A stretch of 64,000 nt of DNA from Glycomyces paridis (GTDB lineage: Bacteria > Actinomycetota > Actinomycetes > Mycobacteriales > Micromonosporaceae): NCBI RefSeq assembly GCF_004912155.1, contig NZ_STGX01000008.1, forward strand, positions 116,034-180,033. Reading direction: 5' to 3'. The translations under genes were made by a program, and so were the position numbers. This document shows positions 18,008 through 27,502 of the stretch, piece by piece; position 1 is the stretch's first letter; every line of letters begins with the position of its first letter. The notes beneath the pieces were generated by a model that saw nothing but the letters and a program-made list of their open reading frames with translations, was not told the DNA's origin and did no database searches.

Positions 18008-18799
18008 GTGGCTCAGTCTGAACGCGTCCTCGACCTGTCCGGCGTCACCGTGCGTCGCGGCGGCAACCAGCTCCTCGACGGCGTCGACTGGCACGTCGAC
18101 GCCGACCAGCGCTGGGTCATCCTCGGCCCCAACGGCGCGGGCAAGACGACGCTGCTCAACCTAGCGGCCGCCCGCAACCACCCCACCTCCGGCGTGGTCG
18201 AGATCCTCGGCGAACGCCTCGGCCGCATCGACGTGTTCGAGCTGCGCCCCCGCATCGGCCTCTCCACCACCGCCGTCGCCGATTCGATCCCCAACGACGA
18301 GAAGGCCTTCGACGTCGTGCGCACCGCCGCCTGGGGCCGCATGGGCCGCTGGCGCGAGGAGTACGACCCGCAGGACGACGAGCGCGCCGCCTCGCTCCTG
18401 CGCTGGCTCGGCGTCGCCCAGCTCGCCGACCGCCTGTTCGGCACGCTCTCCGAAGGCGAGCGCAAGCGCGTCCTCATCGCCCGCGCGCTCATGACCGACC
18501 CCGAGCTCCTCCTCCTCGACGAGCCCGCCGCCGGCCTCGACCTCGGCGCCCGCGAAGCCCTCGTCGCGACCCTCGCCGGCCTCGCCCGCGACGCCGCCGC
18601 CCCCGCGCTCGTCCTCGTCACCCACCACGTCGAGGAGATCCCCCCGGGCTTCACCCACGCCCTCGTCCTCTCCGCAGGCGGCGTCATCGCCGCCGGCCCG
18701 ATCGCCGAGGCCCTCACCTCCGAGACCCTCTCCAAAGCCTTCGGTCTCCCCCTCACCCTCACCGCCAACGGCAGCCGCTTCACCGCCACCGCCGCCTGA
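18008..18799 (+). CDS. stand-alone ABC ATPase
   Basis: 263 residues. Walker A GPNGAGKTT, a signature variant LSEGERKRVLIARAL (E in place of the second G), Walker B LLLLDEPAAGLD and a His switch VLVTHHVEEIP. The layout (GGNQLLDGVDWHVDADQRWVILGPNG) matches the ModF/YlmA-like cytosolic ABC ATPases. No permease adjoins it, so it may not be a transporter component. GTG start at 18008. It is divergent from the exporter operon across a 217-base spacer. Confidence 0.8.
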   Translation: MAQSERVLDLSGVTVRRGGNQLLDGVDWHVDADQRWVILGPNGAGKTTLLNLAAARNHPTSGVVEILGERLGRIDVFELRPRIGLSTTAVADSIPNDEKAFDVVRTAAWGRMGRWREEYDPQDDERAASLLRWLGVAQLADRLFGTLSEGERKRVLIARALMTDPELLLLDEPAAGLDLGAREALVATLAGLARDAAAPALVLVTHHVEEIPPGFTHALVLSAGGVIAAGPIAEALTSETLSKAFGLPLTLTANGSRFTATAA

Positions 18800-18907
18800 A
18801 CGACCACCGCTCGGTCGCGGCGACCGCCGCCTGGTCTGGTGGCCCGCCCGACCGTCGCCCGGCGACCGCACGGCGTGAACCGCATCACGCCCGGTCCCGC
18901 ATCGGCC

Positions 18908-19096
18908 CGGATCGTCGTACCCCCGCGTCAGGGTTTGCACCGGGGGACCGCGACACGAAGCCCGACGGCTCGGCCCCTGCCCGAAAACCGCCCGAATCCG
19001 GGCCGCGGGCCCGCATCGGCACGGCTTGTCGTACCCGCGCGTCACCCTCGGATCGGGGGCCCGTGAGACGGCTCCCTAAGGCTCGGCCCCTGCCCT
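18908..19096 (+). repeat. two tandem copies of GTCGTACCC intergenic element
   Basis: The 373-base gap 18800-19172 holds no gene but two copies of a dispersed element with an offset of about 114 bases. GTCGTACCC lies at 18914 and 19028, a CGGGGG run about 20 bases later in each, and CTCGGCCCCTGCCC at about 18968 and 19081. The CCCCCG/CGGGGG pair can form a stem. Related copies are at 28929, 45362, 45499, 49154, 53569 and 63172. Confidence 0.75.
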
Positions 19097-19160
19097 CGTT
19101 CTCACCGGTCGGAGGCTGTGCTCACAGGTGCAGCGGTCGTCGGGTGCGGGGCGGCTCGGT

Positions 19161-19166
19161 TAGGCT
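19161..19166 (+). promoter_or_regulatory. leaderless-type -10 box (TAGGCT)
   Basis: TAGGCT ends 6 bases before the GTG at 19173, with no ribosome site between. Confidence 0.5.
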
Positions 19167-19172
19167 GGGCCG

Positions 19173-20555
19173 GTGAGATTCCGGTGGTGGCGCGCGACGG
19201 TCCTGACGGCCGTCGGCGCATTGGCGCTCGTGTACCTCGCCGGCATCACTCGCATCGGCGGTGCCGAGGCCGAGCAGCTCCAAGACGTGCCCGCGCTCAC
19301 CGCCGACCCCACCGCGGAGCTCGCCGCTATCCGCGACGGCGCGCCCGTCTCCGGCGCCGACCCCGCGACCGCGCTCGAAGCGGCCGCCGCCGACCCCGCC
19401 ACCGCGGCCGCGCTCGCCGCCGCCGAGCCCAGCGCCGACACCGGCGAACTCGGCGCCGCGCTCGCCTCGCTCCAGTCCGCGGAAGGCGACCTCGACCCCG
19501 TCGAGGTCAACGCGTTCTTCACCGACCTCGGCGCCGAGCCGACCGCGTGGCTCGCCGTGCTCTACCCGTCGGTCGTCGCCGAGCTGCCCGGCGCGCCCTT
19601 CGACGCGCGCATCGCCGCGAACCGCCTCGTCCTCGAAGCGACCACCGCGGCCTCCACCGCCTACGCGAGCCCTGAGCGGCCCTGGACCGCCGACGCCGAG
19701 CGGCCCGCCCGCGCAGAGCTCACCGCGCTCATCGGCACCGACCGCCAGTTCCTCTACCTCGACCCGTACAACAACGCCGGGGACGGCTCCTGGATCGAGG
19801 TCGTGGGCGACCTCCACACCGCCGAGAACGTCGCCGTCCTCGTCCCCGGCGGGTCCGCCGTGCTCTCCAGCGAGAACTTCGAGCTGTACTACAACCGCGC
19901 GAAGTCGTTCGTCGACGCCGCCGACGGCGAGCTCGCGATCGTCGTGTGGGCCGCCGCCTCCTGGCCCTCGGGCTGGGTCGAGGAGTCCTGGGCGTCCTGG
20001 TCGCAGGTCGCCGCCGAGAGCCTCGCGTCCTTCACCTTCGACCTGCGCAACCAGATCGGCGAGGACACCCCGCTGACGCTCGCGGGCCACTCCTACGGCG
20101 GCGCGGTCATCGGCTACGCCGAGACCCACGAGGTCGAGGCCGACCAGATCCTCCACATCGCCTCGGCCGGGATGGGCAACGAGGTCTACAGCCCCGAGGA
20201 CTACACCGAGCCATGCCGACCGCGCTACTCGATCACCGCGCCGGGCGACCCGATCTCCTACGTCCAGGGGATGCCGTACGTGCCGCTCCTGGGCCACGGC
20301 GCCGACCCCGACGACTTCCCCGGGGTGCAGAACCTCGCCACCGGGAAGCTCTCCGACGCGCCCGGCGCCGTCGACGACTACGGGCTCAGCCTCGCCGAAC
20401 AGGGCCTCTCCGGCAAGACCGTCGAAGGCGTCCACTCGCACTCGGAGATCTTCTACCCCGAGTCCGACGCGTGGAACAACATCCTCAAGGTCCTCCTCAA
20501 CGAGGCCCCCGGCCTCGCCGACGAGCAGCCCGAGGCCTACGCGCCCTGCGCGTGA
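19173..20555 (+). CDS. secreted/membrane-anchored alpha/beta hydrolase (DUF1023-like)
   Basis: 460 residues. An N-terminal hydrophobic helix (about residues 8-25) without an obvious cleavage site is followed by an Ala/Asp-rich region. The catalytic domain begins near 185 with FLYLDPYNNAGDGSWIEVVGDL and AVLVPGGSAV, has the serine elbow AGHSYGG (Ser about 307), and a late His in VEGVHSHSEIF. The order matches the actinobacterial DUF1023 alpha/beta hydrolases. The substrate is unknown, perhaps a cell-envelope ester. It begins at a GTG 6 bases after TAGGCT and converges on lipB. Confidence 0.75.
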   Translation: MRFRWWRATVLTAVGALALVYLAGITRIGGAEAEQLQDVPALTADPTAELAAIRDGAPVSGADPATALEAAAADPATAAALAAAEPSADTGELGAALASLQSAEGDLDPVEVNAFFTDLGAEPTAWLAVLYPSVVAELPGAPFDARIAANRLVLEATTAASTAYASPERPWTADAERPARAELTALIGTDRQFLYLDPYNNAGDGSWIEVVGDLHTAENVAVLVPGGSAVLSSENFELYYNRAKSFVDAADGELAIVVWAAASWPSGWVEESWASWSQVAAESLASFTFDLRNQIGEDTPLTLAGHSYGGAVIGYAETHEVEADQILHIASAGMGNEVYSPEDYTEPCRPRYSITAPGDPISYVQGMPYVPLLGHGADPDDFPGVQNLATGKLSDAPGAVDDYGLSLAEQGLSGKTVEGVHSHSEIFYPESDAWNNILKVLLNEAPGLADEQPEAYAPCA

Positions 20556-20568
20556 GACGCGGAAGGGC

Positions 20569-20586
20569 CCGGCCGTCACCGGCCGG
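20569..20586. terminator. short hairpin between convergent genes
   Basis: A perfect 7-bp stem (CCGGCCG / CGGCCGG) with loop TCAC, extendable outward by GGC/ACC, between the hydrolase stop (20555) and the lipB stop (20611). There is no T tract. Confidence 0.55.
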
Positions 20587-20610
20587 ACCCGCGAAATCCT
20601 CTGAGACCCG

Positions 20611-21303
20611 CTAGTCGCGTTCGAGCAGCAGGCCCAGGTGCTTCTCGACCACCGGCAGGGCCTCCTCGACGGTGACCTCCCGGCCGAGCTCGCGCGACAG
20701 GCTCGTCACGTCGGCGTCGGTGATCGCGCACGGCGCGATCCGCTCCCAGTACGACATGTCGGGGTTGCAGTTGAGCGCGAAGCCGTGCATGGTCGTCGCC
20801 CACCGCACCCGCACCCCGATCGCGCAGATCTTGCGCTCGGGCCCCCGGTCGTCGGCGGGGAGCCACACGCCGGTGCGGTCGTGCATCCGCCCGCGCGCCG
20901 AGGTCACCCCGAACTCGTGGCACACCGCCGCGATCGCGTCCTCGACGCGCCGCACATAGCCGACGATGTCGGTCTTCTTGCGCAGCTTGATGATCGGGTA
21001 GCCGACGATCTGGCCGGGCCCGTGCCAGGTGATCTGACCGCCCCGGTCGACCGTGACGACCGGCGTGCCGTCCTGCGGCAGCGCCCACGTCTCGGTGCGC
21101 CGCCCCGCGGTGTACACGCTCGGATGCTGGAGCAGCAGCACGGTGTCGCCGATCTCGTCGTCGATCCGGCGCTGCTGGAGCTCCTTCTGGTAGTCCCAGG
21201 CCTCCTGGTAGTCCACCAGGCCCCGCCGCTCGACCGTTATCCCGTCGACCGGGACGGTGATGCTCCCTGCCGCGGTGTCCGCGGATTCCACTGGCGCAGT
21301 CAT
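20611..21303 (-). CDS. lipB: octanoyl-ACP:protein N-octanoyltransferase
   Basis: 230 residues. LipB moves octanoate from acyl carrier protein to lipoyl-domain lysines, the first step of protein lipoylation. The conserved [18 protein letters not shown] (about 87-104), Lys158 (RKICAIGV) and Cys192 ([12 protein letters not shown]) form the acyltransfer dyad; the 34-residue Lys-Cys spacing equals that of the Mycobacterium tuberculosis enzyme as I recall it. The start is an ATG at 21303 after TAGTGT with 6-base spacing. Its pathway partner lipA lies 35 kb away in this window, not adjacent as in many actinobacteria. Confidence 0.95.
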   Translation of the reverse strand: MTAPVESADTAAGSITVPVDGITVERRGLVDYQEAWDYQKELQQRRIDDEIGDTVLLLQHPSVYTAGRRTETWALPQDGTPVVTVDRGGQITWHGPGQIVGYPIIKLRKKTDIVGYVRRVEDAIAAVCHEFGVTSARGRMHDRTGVWLPADDRGPERKICAIGVRVRWATTMHGFALNCNPDMSYWERIAPCAITDADVTSLSRELGREVTVEEALPVVEKHLGLLLERD

Positions 21304-21309
21304 GCCTCG

Positions 21310-21315
21310 ACACTA
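21310..21315 (-). promoter_or_regulatory. leaderless-type -10 box (TAGTGT)
   Basis: Read on the minus strand, TAGTGT ends 6 bases before the lipB ATG. Confidence 0.45.
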
Positions 21316-21455
21316 ATCCCGCCGGGCCCTCCGCGGCCACCGGACGCCGCGCGCGTCACCCGTGTTCCGGGGAGGAGTCGTACCCGTTATGGGCGGGTCG
21401 TTCTTTATGGTGCCGTTACTTAATTGCAGACTAGTTGCGGCCCTCCAGCGCCCCA

Positions 21456-21485
21456 GTGACCGGGCGTGAGCTGTCACACTACTAT
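21456..21485 (+). promoter_or_regulatory. candidate promoter of the glu operon
   Basis: GTGACC (21456-21461) and TACTAT (21480-21485), 18 bases apart, lie in the unusually AT-rich lipB-gluA spacer, about 72 bases before the ATG. The remainder of the 254-base spacer shows no other clear element. Confidence 0.4.
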
Positions 21486-21557
21486 GCCTAGGGTACTTAA
21501 AGCCCAATCCGCTCGCCCCGCGCCAGTCGAGGGTTGCACACGACCACAGGGATACGA

Positions 21558-22310
<753 letters not shown>

Positions 22311-22387
22311 GCATGACGCCCTGAACCAGAAGACCACCGCACCGTTCGCCCCATACGACTGTTCGCCCATAAGGAAAGGAAACAGCT

Positions 22388-23335
22388 ATGCGCACTCTCA
22401 AGAAGGGCGCGGCCCGCAAGGCCGCGATCGCGGCCGTCGCCGCCGTGGCCATGTCCCTGGCCGCCTGCTCCGGCGAGGCAAGCCAGGAGCAGGAGAAGGA
22501 CGACGAGCTTCAGGAGTCGGTCGGCGCCTACTCCCTCGAAGCCGCCGCCGAGCTTCCCGCGGGCCTCATCTCGGACATCAAGGAGCGCGGCGTCCTCGTC
22601 GTCGGCTCCAAGTTCGACCAGCCGCTCATCGGCCAGAAGGACACCGCGACCGGCAAGATCGAGGGCTTCGACGCCGAGATGGGCCGCCTCATCGCGCAGT
22701 ACATCTTCGGCACCGTCGACGAGGAGGGCGACGACGCCAACCTCAAGTTCGTCGAGACCACCTCGCAGAACCGCGAGACGTACATCAACGACGGCACCGT
22801 CGACATGGTCATCGCCTCCTACTCGATGTACCCCGAGCGCCTGACCCAGTTCGAGTTCGGCGGCCCGTACTTCAACACCGGCCAGAACGTCATGGTCGCG
22901 GCCGACAACACCGACATCAACTCGGTGGCCGACCTCGCCGGCAAGGACGTCTGCATCGCCGAGGGCTCCGGCTCGATCGGGAACCTGGAGAAGGAGAACC
23001 CCGAGGCGAAGATCACGCCGCTGGTCGACTACGGCGCCTGCGCGCAGGCCCTCGAGAACGGCCAGACCGACGCGGTCAGCACCGACGAGACCATCCTCTA
23101 CGGCTTCACCGTCGACAAGCCCGACGCGTTCCGCGTCCTCGACTCCGCCAACATCTTCACCGACGAGCCCTACGGCGTCGGCATGAAGCTCGGCGAGACC
23201 GACGCGCGCGAGTTCATCAACACCATGATCGACGAGATCACCGCCAACGGCGACTGGCAGAAGGCCTTCGACCTGACCTTCGGCGCCGCGGGCATGCCGA
23301 CCCCGGCCGAGCTCCCGGTCCCGAACCGCTACTAG
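22388..23335 (+). CDS. gluB: glutamate-type ABC transporter, substrate-binding lipoprotein
   Basis: 315 residues. A lipoprotein signal with basic start and lipobox LAAC places the lipidated Cys at residue 27, so the mature protein is tethered outside the membrane. The mature part is a type-II periplasmic-binding fold for polar amino acids: GVLVVGSKFDQPLIG, KIEGFDAEMGRLIAQYIFG, NRETYINDGTVDMVIASYSMYPERL, ADLAGKDVCIAEGSGSI. An AAGGAAAGGAAA ribosome site precedes the ATG. The gene has a low-complexity acidic stretch just after the lipobox. Confidence 0.9.
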   Translation: MRTLKKGAARKAAIAAVAAVAMSLAACSGEASQEQEKDDELQESVGAYSLEAAAELPAGLISDIKERGVLVVGSKFDQPLIGQKDTATGKIEGFDAEMGRLIAQYIFGTVDEEGDDANLKFVETTSQNRETYINDGTVDMVIASYSMYPERLTQFEFGGPYFNTGQNVMVAADNTDINSVADLAGKDVCIAEGSGSIGNLEKENPEAKITPLVDYGACAQALENGQTDAVSTDETILYGFTVDKPDAFRVLDSANIFTDEPYGVGMKLGETDAREFINTMIDEITANGDWQKAFDLTFGAAGMPTPAELPVPNRY

Positions 23336-23408
23336 ACCCGCGACCGTTCGGTAGGGCGGCGGCGGCCGATCGCCCGGCCGCCGCCGCCCGCCAAATGGAG
23401 GAGTCCGC

Positions 23409-24065
23409 TTGTTCGACAACTTCGATTCGATGTCCGAGGCCCTGCTCGAAGGCATGTGGACCACGGTGTGGGTCACCCTCGCCAGTTTCGTCATCGCCCT
23501 CGCCATCGGCATGGTCCTTCTGGTCATGCACGTCAGCCCCGCCCCTCCGGCCCGCTGGGCCGCCAACGCCTACACGCAGCTGTTCCGCAACGTGCCGCTC
23601 CTGGCGATCCTGATCATCATGTTCTTCGGCCTGCCGGCCATCGGGATCAGGGCCGACAACTGGGTCTGGGCCCTCGTCGGCCTCGGCATGTACACCGGCG
23701 CCCTCGTCGGCGAGACCCTGCGCTCGGGCATCAACTCGATCCCCCTGGGCCAGGCCGAGGCCGCCCGCTCGCTCGGGCTGACCTTCGGGCAGTCGCTCGG
23801 CTCGGTGATCCTGCCGCAGTCGATCCGCGTGGTCATCCCCCCGCTGGGCTCGCTCCTGATCGCGCTGGTCAAGAACAGCGCGCTCGTCTCGGCGATCGGC
23901 GTGGCGGAACTGACCGCCAGGTCGCGCCGCCTCATCGAGGACACCGAGAGCAGGTACGACCTGTGGGGCGTCATCATCGGCGTCACCGTCGGCTACCTGC
24001 TGATCGCCCTCGTCTTCAGCTACCTCGTGCGGATCGCTGAGAAGCGCACCGCGTTCGTCCGATGA
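23409..24065 (+). CDS. gluC: glutamate-type ABC transporter, permease
   Basis: 218 residues with about five membrane helices, HisMQ-type inner-membrane subunit. The EAA-like coupling loop QAEAARSLGLTFGQSLGSVILPQSIRVVIPP (about 115-145) contacts the ATPase. It starts at a TTG with GGAGGAG 7 bases upstream, no better codon being available. It is followed 13 bases later by the second permease. Confidence 0.9.
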   Translation: MFDNFDSMSEALLEGMWTTVWVTLASFVIALAIGMVLLVMHVSPAPPARWAANAYTQLFRNVPLLAILIIMFFGLPAIGIRADNWVWALVGLGMYTGALVGETLRSGINSIPLGQAEAARSLGLTFGQSLGSVILPQSIRVVIPPLGSLLIALVKNSALVSAIGVAELTARSRRLIEDTESRYDLWGVIIGVTVGYLLIALVFSYLVRIAEKRTAFVR

Positions 24066-24078
24066 AAGGGGCCGAGTC

Positions 24079-24975
24079 ATGAGCAGACAAGGCGAGACCA
24101 CGGTCCTGTTCGACGCGCTCGGTCCCAAGGGCCGACGCAACGCCAACATCGCCTCCGTCATCTCCGCGTTGGTCATCGTGGGCCTGCTCGCGCTGGCCGC
24201 CGTCGGGCTCGCCGGGCAGAACTTCTTCGAGGCCTCCCGCTGGATCAACCCGCTGGACGCGCTCGTCGTCGAGAACACCTGGGTCCCTTCGATCATCGCC
24301 ACACTCCAGGCGTTCGCGCTCGGCTCGGTCCTGGCGCTGTTCCTCGGTGTGATCTTCGGGTTCGGCCGGATCTCCCAGTTCGGGCTGACCCGCTGGGTCT
24401 CCACCGGTTACGTGCAGTTCTTCCGCTCGCTGCCGCTGGTGCTCCTCATCTGGATCTCCTTCACCATCGACGGCCACTTCGGCTTCACGACCGGGACGCT
24501 CGGCTGGTCGGGGGAGGCGCGCCGCCTGACGTTCCTGGTGGTGGGCCTGGGCGTCTACAACGGCGCCGTCCTCGCCGAGATCCTCCGCGCGGGCGTGGCG
24601 GCGCTGCCGTCGGGCCAGGCGATGGCCGGGCACGCGATCGGCCTGCGCCACGGGCAGGTCCAGCGCCTGGTGGTGCTCCCGCAGGTGCTGCGGAACATGC
24701 TCCCGGCGGTGCTGGCGCAGCTGGTGATCCTCCTCAAGGACACCTCGCTGGGCTACGTGATCACCTACCCCGAGCTGCTGCACTCGGCCGACATCATCGG
24801 CAGCGACTACGGCAACTCCTATCTCCAGGCGCTCATCATCGCCGCGGCGATCTACTTCGTACTGGCCTACGCCCTGTCGAAGCTGGTGGTCCTCGCGGAG
24901 CGGCGCCTGCGCAAGAAGACCGCGGCGCCGCTGGCCCGCGTCAAGCAGATCGAGGCCTCCGCCGTCGCGGACTGA
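24079..24975 (+). CDS. gluD: glutamate-type ABC transporter, permease
   Basis: 298 residues, HisMQ-type permease with an N-terminal helix ahead of the core and an EAA-like loop (SGQAMAGHAIGLRHGQVQRLVVLPQVLRNMLPA, about 175-210). The C-terminal tail is basic. Last gene of the importer operon, closed by a strong terminator. Confidence 0.9.
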   Translation: MSRQGETTVLFDALGPKGRRNANIASVISALVIVGLLALAAVGLAGQNFFEASRWINPLDALVVENTWVPSIIATLQAFALGSVLALFLGVIFGFGRISQFGLTRWVSTGYVQFFRSLPLVLLIWISFTIDGHFGFTTGTLGWSGEARRLTFLVVGLGVYNGAVLAEILRAGVAALPSGQAMAGHAIGLRHGQVQRLVVLPQVLRNMLPAVLAQLVILLKDTSLGYVITYPELLHSADIIGSDYGNSYLQALIIAAAIYFVLAYALSKLVVLAERRLRKKTAAPLARVKQIEASAVAD

Positions 24976-24985
24976 CCTCGCCTCC

Positions 24986-25024
24986 GCAGAGGGGCCCCGC
25001 CGCATCGCGGCGGGGCCCCTCTGC
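24986..25024 (+). terminator. strong rho-independent-type hairpin
   Basis: A perfect 18-bp stem (starts GCAGAGGGG, ends CCCCTCTGC) with the loop ATC, 10 bases after the gluD stop. No real T tract follows, as is usual in this genome. Confidence 0.85.
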
Positions 25025-25103
25025 GTCGTTCCCGGCCATGCGGCCCTTCGGGTATGAGGGACCGTCGCGACCGGGCCCTGCTACCCTCCTTTTGAAATCA
25101 ACA

Positions 25104-25119
25104 ACCATTTTCAATTGGT
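25104..25119. promoter_or_regulatory. AT-rich palindrome upstream of the ATPase gene
   Basis: ACCATTTTCAATTGGT matches its reverse complement at 12 of 16 positions (ACCAnTTnnAAnTGGT) and sits 14 bases before the ATG at 25134 in a local AT-rich patch. An outer pair TTGAAA...TTTTCAA (25092-25114) resembles the halves of actinobacterial Zur boxes, but the spacing is not canonical. Probably an operator; the regulator is unknown. Confidence 0.4.
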
Positions 25120-25133
25120 GGGGGAACGACGCG

Positions 25134-26102
25134 ATGAAACTCGCCTTCGTCGGCAAGGGCGGCTCGGGCAAGACCACGATGGCCTCGCTGTTCGCCAGGC
25201 GCGCAGCGGCACTCGGGCATCCGGTCATGGCCGTGGACGCCGACATCAACCAGCACTTCGCGGCCGCGCTCGGCCTCGACGCCGAGGCCGCCGCCATGGG
25301 CCCCGTCCTCGGCGAGCACCTGGGGGACATCAAGGAGTACCTGCGGGGCGACAACCCCCTCATCCCCTCGGCCGACCTCATGCTCAAGACCACGCCGCCC
25401 GGGCCCGGCTCGCGCCTGCTCACCGTCGGCGAGTCCAACCCCGTCCTCGACCGACTCTTCACCCTCCACGAGGGCATCCGCTTCGCGGCCACCGGCGGCT
25501 TCGTGGACGACGACCTCGGCGTCTCCTGCTACCACTCCAAAGTGGGCGCCGTCGAGCTCCTCCTCAACCACCTCGTGGACGGGCCCGACGAGTTCGTCGT
25601 GGTCGACATGGTCGCGGGCGCCGAGGCGTTCGCCTCCGGGATGTTCACCCGCTTCGACCACACCTTCCTGGTGTGCGAGCCGACCCTGCGCAGCGTCGGC
25701 GTCTACAAGCAGTACCTCGGCTACGCCGAGGACTACGACGTCGACATCGCCGTGATCGGCAACAAGATCGACGACGAGGACGACGTGGCCTTCCTGCGCG
25801 AGCACGTCGGCGACGCACTCCTGGGCTGGTGCACCCGCTCCAAGTACGTCAAGGCCGCCGAGCGGGGCGCGGTGGGCCCCGTCGCCGACCTCGAACCCGA
25901 GAACCTCGCCGTGGTCGACGCCGCCCGCAGGCGGGCCGTCGCCGGCGGCAAGGACTGGCCCAAGTTCACCCGCCAGGCCCACGAGTTCCACCGCAGGGCC
26001 GCCCGCGCCTGGGGGAACGACCGCGCGGGCGTCGACCTGGCCGACCAGATCGTGCCCGGCTACGTCCTGGGGGAGCACCTGCTCCGCGCCCCGGCCGTCT
26101 GA
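25134..26102 (+). CDS. CooC/ParA-like P-loop ATPase
   Basis: 322 residues of the SIMIBI MinD/ParA/CooC class. Deviant Walker A GKGGSGKTT (residues 7-15, with the intradimer Lys), switch AVDADINQH, FVVVDMVAGAEAF and the base-recognition-like AVIGNKIDDEDD. Relatives mature CO dehydrogenase or other nickel enzymes; the paired CxC that binds nickel in CooC is not seen (only isolated Cys in GVSCYHS and LGWCTRS), so the metal role is uncertain. ATG at 25134 is preceded by GGTGGGGGAACG. The AT-rich palindrome upstream suggests specific regulation. No client enzyme adjoins it. Confidence 0.75.
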   Translation: MKLAFVGKGGSGKTTMASLFARRAAALGHPVMAVDADINQHFAAALGLDAEAAAMGPVLGEHLGDIKEYLRGDNPLIPSADLMLKTTPPGPGSRLLTVGESNPVLDRLFTLHEGIRFAATGGFVDDDLGVSCYHSKVGAVELLLNHLVDGPDEFVVVDMVAGAEAFASGMFTRFDHTFLVCEPTLRSVGVYKQYLGYAEDYDVDIAVIGNKIDDEDDVAFLREHVGDALLGWCTRSKYVKAAERGAVGPVADLEPENLAVVDAARRRAVAGGKDWPKFTRQAHEFHRRAARAWGNDRAGVDLADQIVPGYVLGEHLLRAPAV

Positions 26103-26253
26103 GCCGTCCGCATCCGGGACGGGCGCGCCCAGCGCCGTGCGCGCCCGCCCCGGACCCGGCACCGCCCAACGGGACCCGTCTGCGTCGACTACCCGACAGC
26201 GGACGGTGACCGGACCGAGCACAATGAACCGATTCGAACCGAGAGGAGTACGC

Positions 26254-26664
26254 ATGTCCCTTGACGTCTCTGAAGACCTGCTCGCCAAGGCCGAAACCGG
26301 GGAGGTCGGCGACGCCGACTTCATCGACTGCGTCAAGCAGTCGCTGCCGTTCGCCTGGGAGCTCATCGCGAAAGTCGTGAACGACCTGAAGAACGGGGTC
26401 GTCTCGTCGAGCGGCTCGACGCAGTTCGCCGACAACACCACGCCGCCGCCGGACGAGCAGTCGCGCGGGCAGCTGCTGCGGGTGCTCGCCTCCGACTCGA
26501 TGCGCGGCGCCCTCGAACGCCACTACGGCGTCAAGCTCGCCTTCCAGAACTGCCACCGGATCGCGGCGTTCCCGGTCTCCGAGGTCGACTCGGACACCTA
26601 CCGCAAGTTCATCTCGCCGCGCGGGCAGCTGCTCAACCAGTCGCCGGAACTGCGCGACTGCTGA
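26254..26664 (+). CDS. SCO5389-family small protein
   Basis: 136 residues, recognised from its conserved layout in actinobacteria: MSLDVSEDLLAKAETGEV, FADNTTPPPDEQSRGQLLR, MRGALERHYGVKLAFQNCHRIAAFP, and the invariant end GQLLNQSPELRDC. The function is not known; it is soluble and mostly helical. The start is ATG at 26254 with AGAGGAG 7 bases upstream. It forms its own unit between the ATPase and a strong terminator. Confidence 0.85.
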   Translation: MSLDVSEDLLAKAETGEVGDADFIDCVKQSLPFAWELIAKVVNDLKNGVVSSSGSTQFADNTTPPPDEQSRGQLLRVLASDSMRGALERHYGVKLAFQNCHRIAAFPVSEVDSDTYRKFISPRGQLLNQSPELRDC

Positions 26665-26680
26665 GCCGGGCCTCCGCACG

Positions 26681-26718
26681 CGAAGGCCGGCGGGACCGGG
26701 CGGTCCCGCCGGCCTTCG
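26681..26718. terminator. strong hairpin terminator, bidirectional
   Basis: An 18-base inverted repeat (CGAAGGCC...GGCCTTCG) with a 2-base centre, so the real loop is larger. It lies between the convergent SCO5389-like gene and the TetR gene. Confidence 0.8.
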
Positions 26719-26724
26719 GCGCGT

Positions 26725-27483
26725 TCAGGCCGGTCGGCGCGTGATGAGGAAGTCCCGCACCAGTTCCTCGCCCTGCTTCACCAGGGGCCGCAGTATCTTC
26801 AGCCGCGACAGGGCCACCACGCGGGCGGCCAGCGGCGCGGTGCGCCGAGCGAGCTCGCGTGACTTCTCCTGGTCGGGCGAGGCGTCGTAGACCCAGTACA
26901 GGACCACGACCATCTGGTGCAGCCACAGCATCTCGGGCAGGATGTCTGCCATGTCCTTGGGCACCTTGGTCTTCGAGCCCTCCAGGACCTCCCGGTAGAG
27001 CGCGATGTCCCGGTCGCGGCTCGCGGTCGAGTCCTCCGAGAACGGGCTCAGCGGGCTGGACGGGTCGGCCGCGTTGCGGAAGAACTGGCCCGCGAAGGCG
27101 TGGTAGGGCCCGGCGATGTCGAGCCAGGCCAGCAGCGCCGCCTCGATCCGCTCGGCGAGCGTCTCCTTGCCGGCGAGCAGTTCCGGCGTCAGTTCGGCGT
27201 GGCGGGTCGTGGCCTGCTCGTAGAAGCCCTGGATCAGGTGCTCCTTGGACTTGAAGTAGTAGTAGGCGTTGCCGACCGACACTCCGGCCTCGGCCGCGAT
27301 CGCCCGCATCGTCGTCTTGTCGTAGCCGCGTTCGGCGAACATGTCGAGGGCGGTGTCGATGATGCGCTGCCGCGTCCGCTCGCCCTTCGACGAGGGGCGG
27401 GCGGACGCGGAGGCGTCTTCGGCGGCGCCGCCCTGAGCGGCGCCGCCTTCTGGATCCGGTGGTCTCGAAGCAGATGCGCTCAC
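26725..27483 (-). CDS. TetR-family regulator
   Basis: 252 residues. After a roughly 30-residue disordered N-terminus, the TetR helix-turn-helix spans about 33-80 (TRQRIIDTALDMFAERGYDKTTMRAIAAEAGVSVGNAYYYFKSKEHLI). The C-terminal ligand domain includes FRNAADPSSPLSPFSEDS and a late ALSRLKILRPLVKQGEELVRDFL. It starts at a GTG with AGGA upstream, 19 bases after a small membrane-protein gene on the same strand. Two near-identical palindromes upstream of that gene are its probable operators, giving an autoregulated operon (inference). Confidence 0.85.
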   Translation of the reverse strand: MSASASRPPDPEGGAAQGGAAEDASASARPSSKGERTRQRIIDTALDMFAERGYDKTTMRAIAAEAGVSVGNAYYYFKSKEHLIQGFYEQATTRHAELTPELLAGKETLAERIEAALLAWLDIAGPYHAFAGQFFRNAADPSSPLSPFSEDSTASRDRDIALYREVLEGSKTKVPKDMADILPEMLWLHQMVVVLYWVYDASPDQEKSRELARRTAPLAARVVALSRLKILRPLVKQGEELVRDFLITRRPA

Positions 27484-27502
27484 GCAGGCGATCCTACTTG
27501 GG

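Noticed and set aside
18008-18799. Assigning the lone ABC ATPase to molybdate import
   Set aside because: No binding protein or permease is near and the signature motif is atypical; substrate left open.
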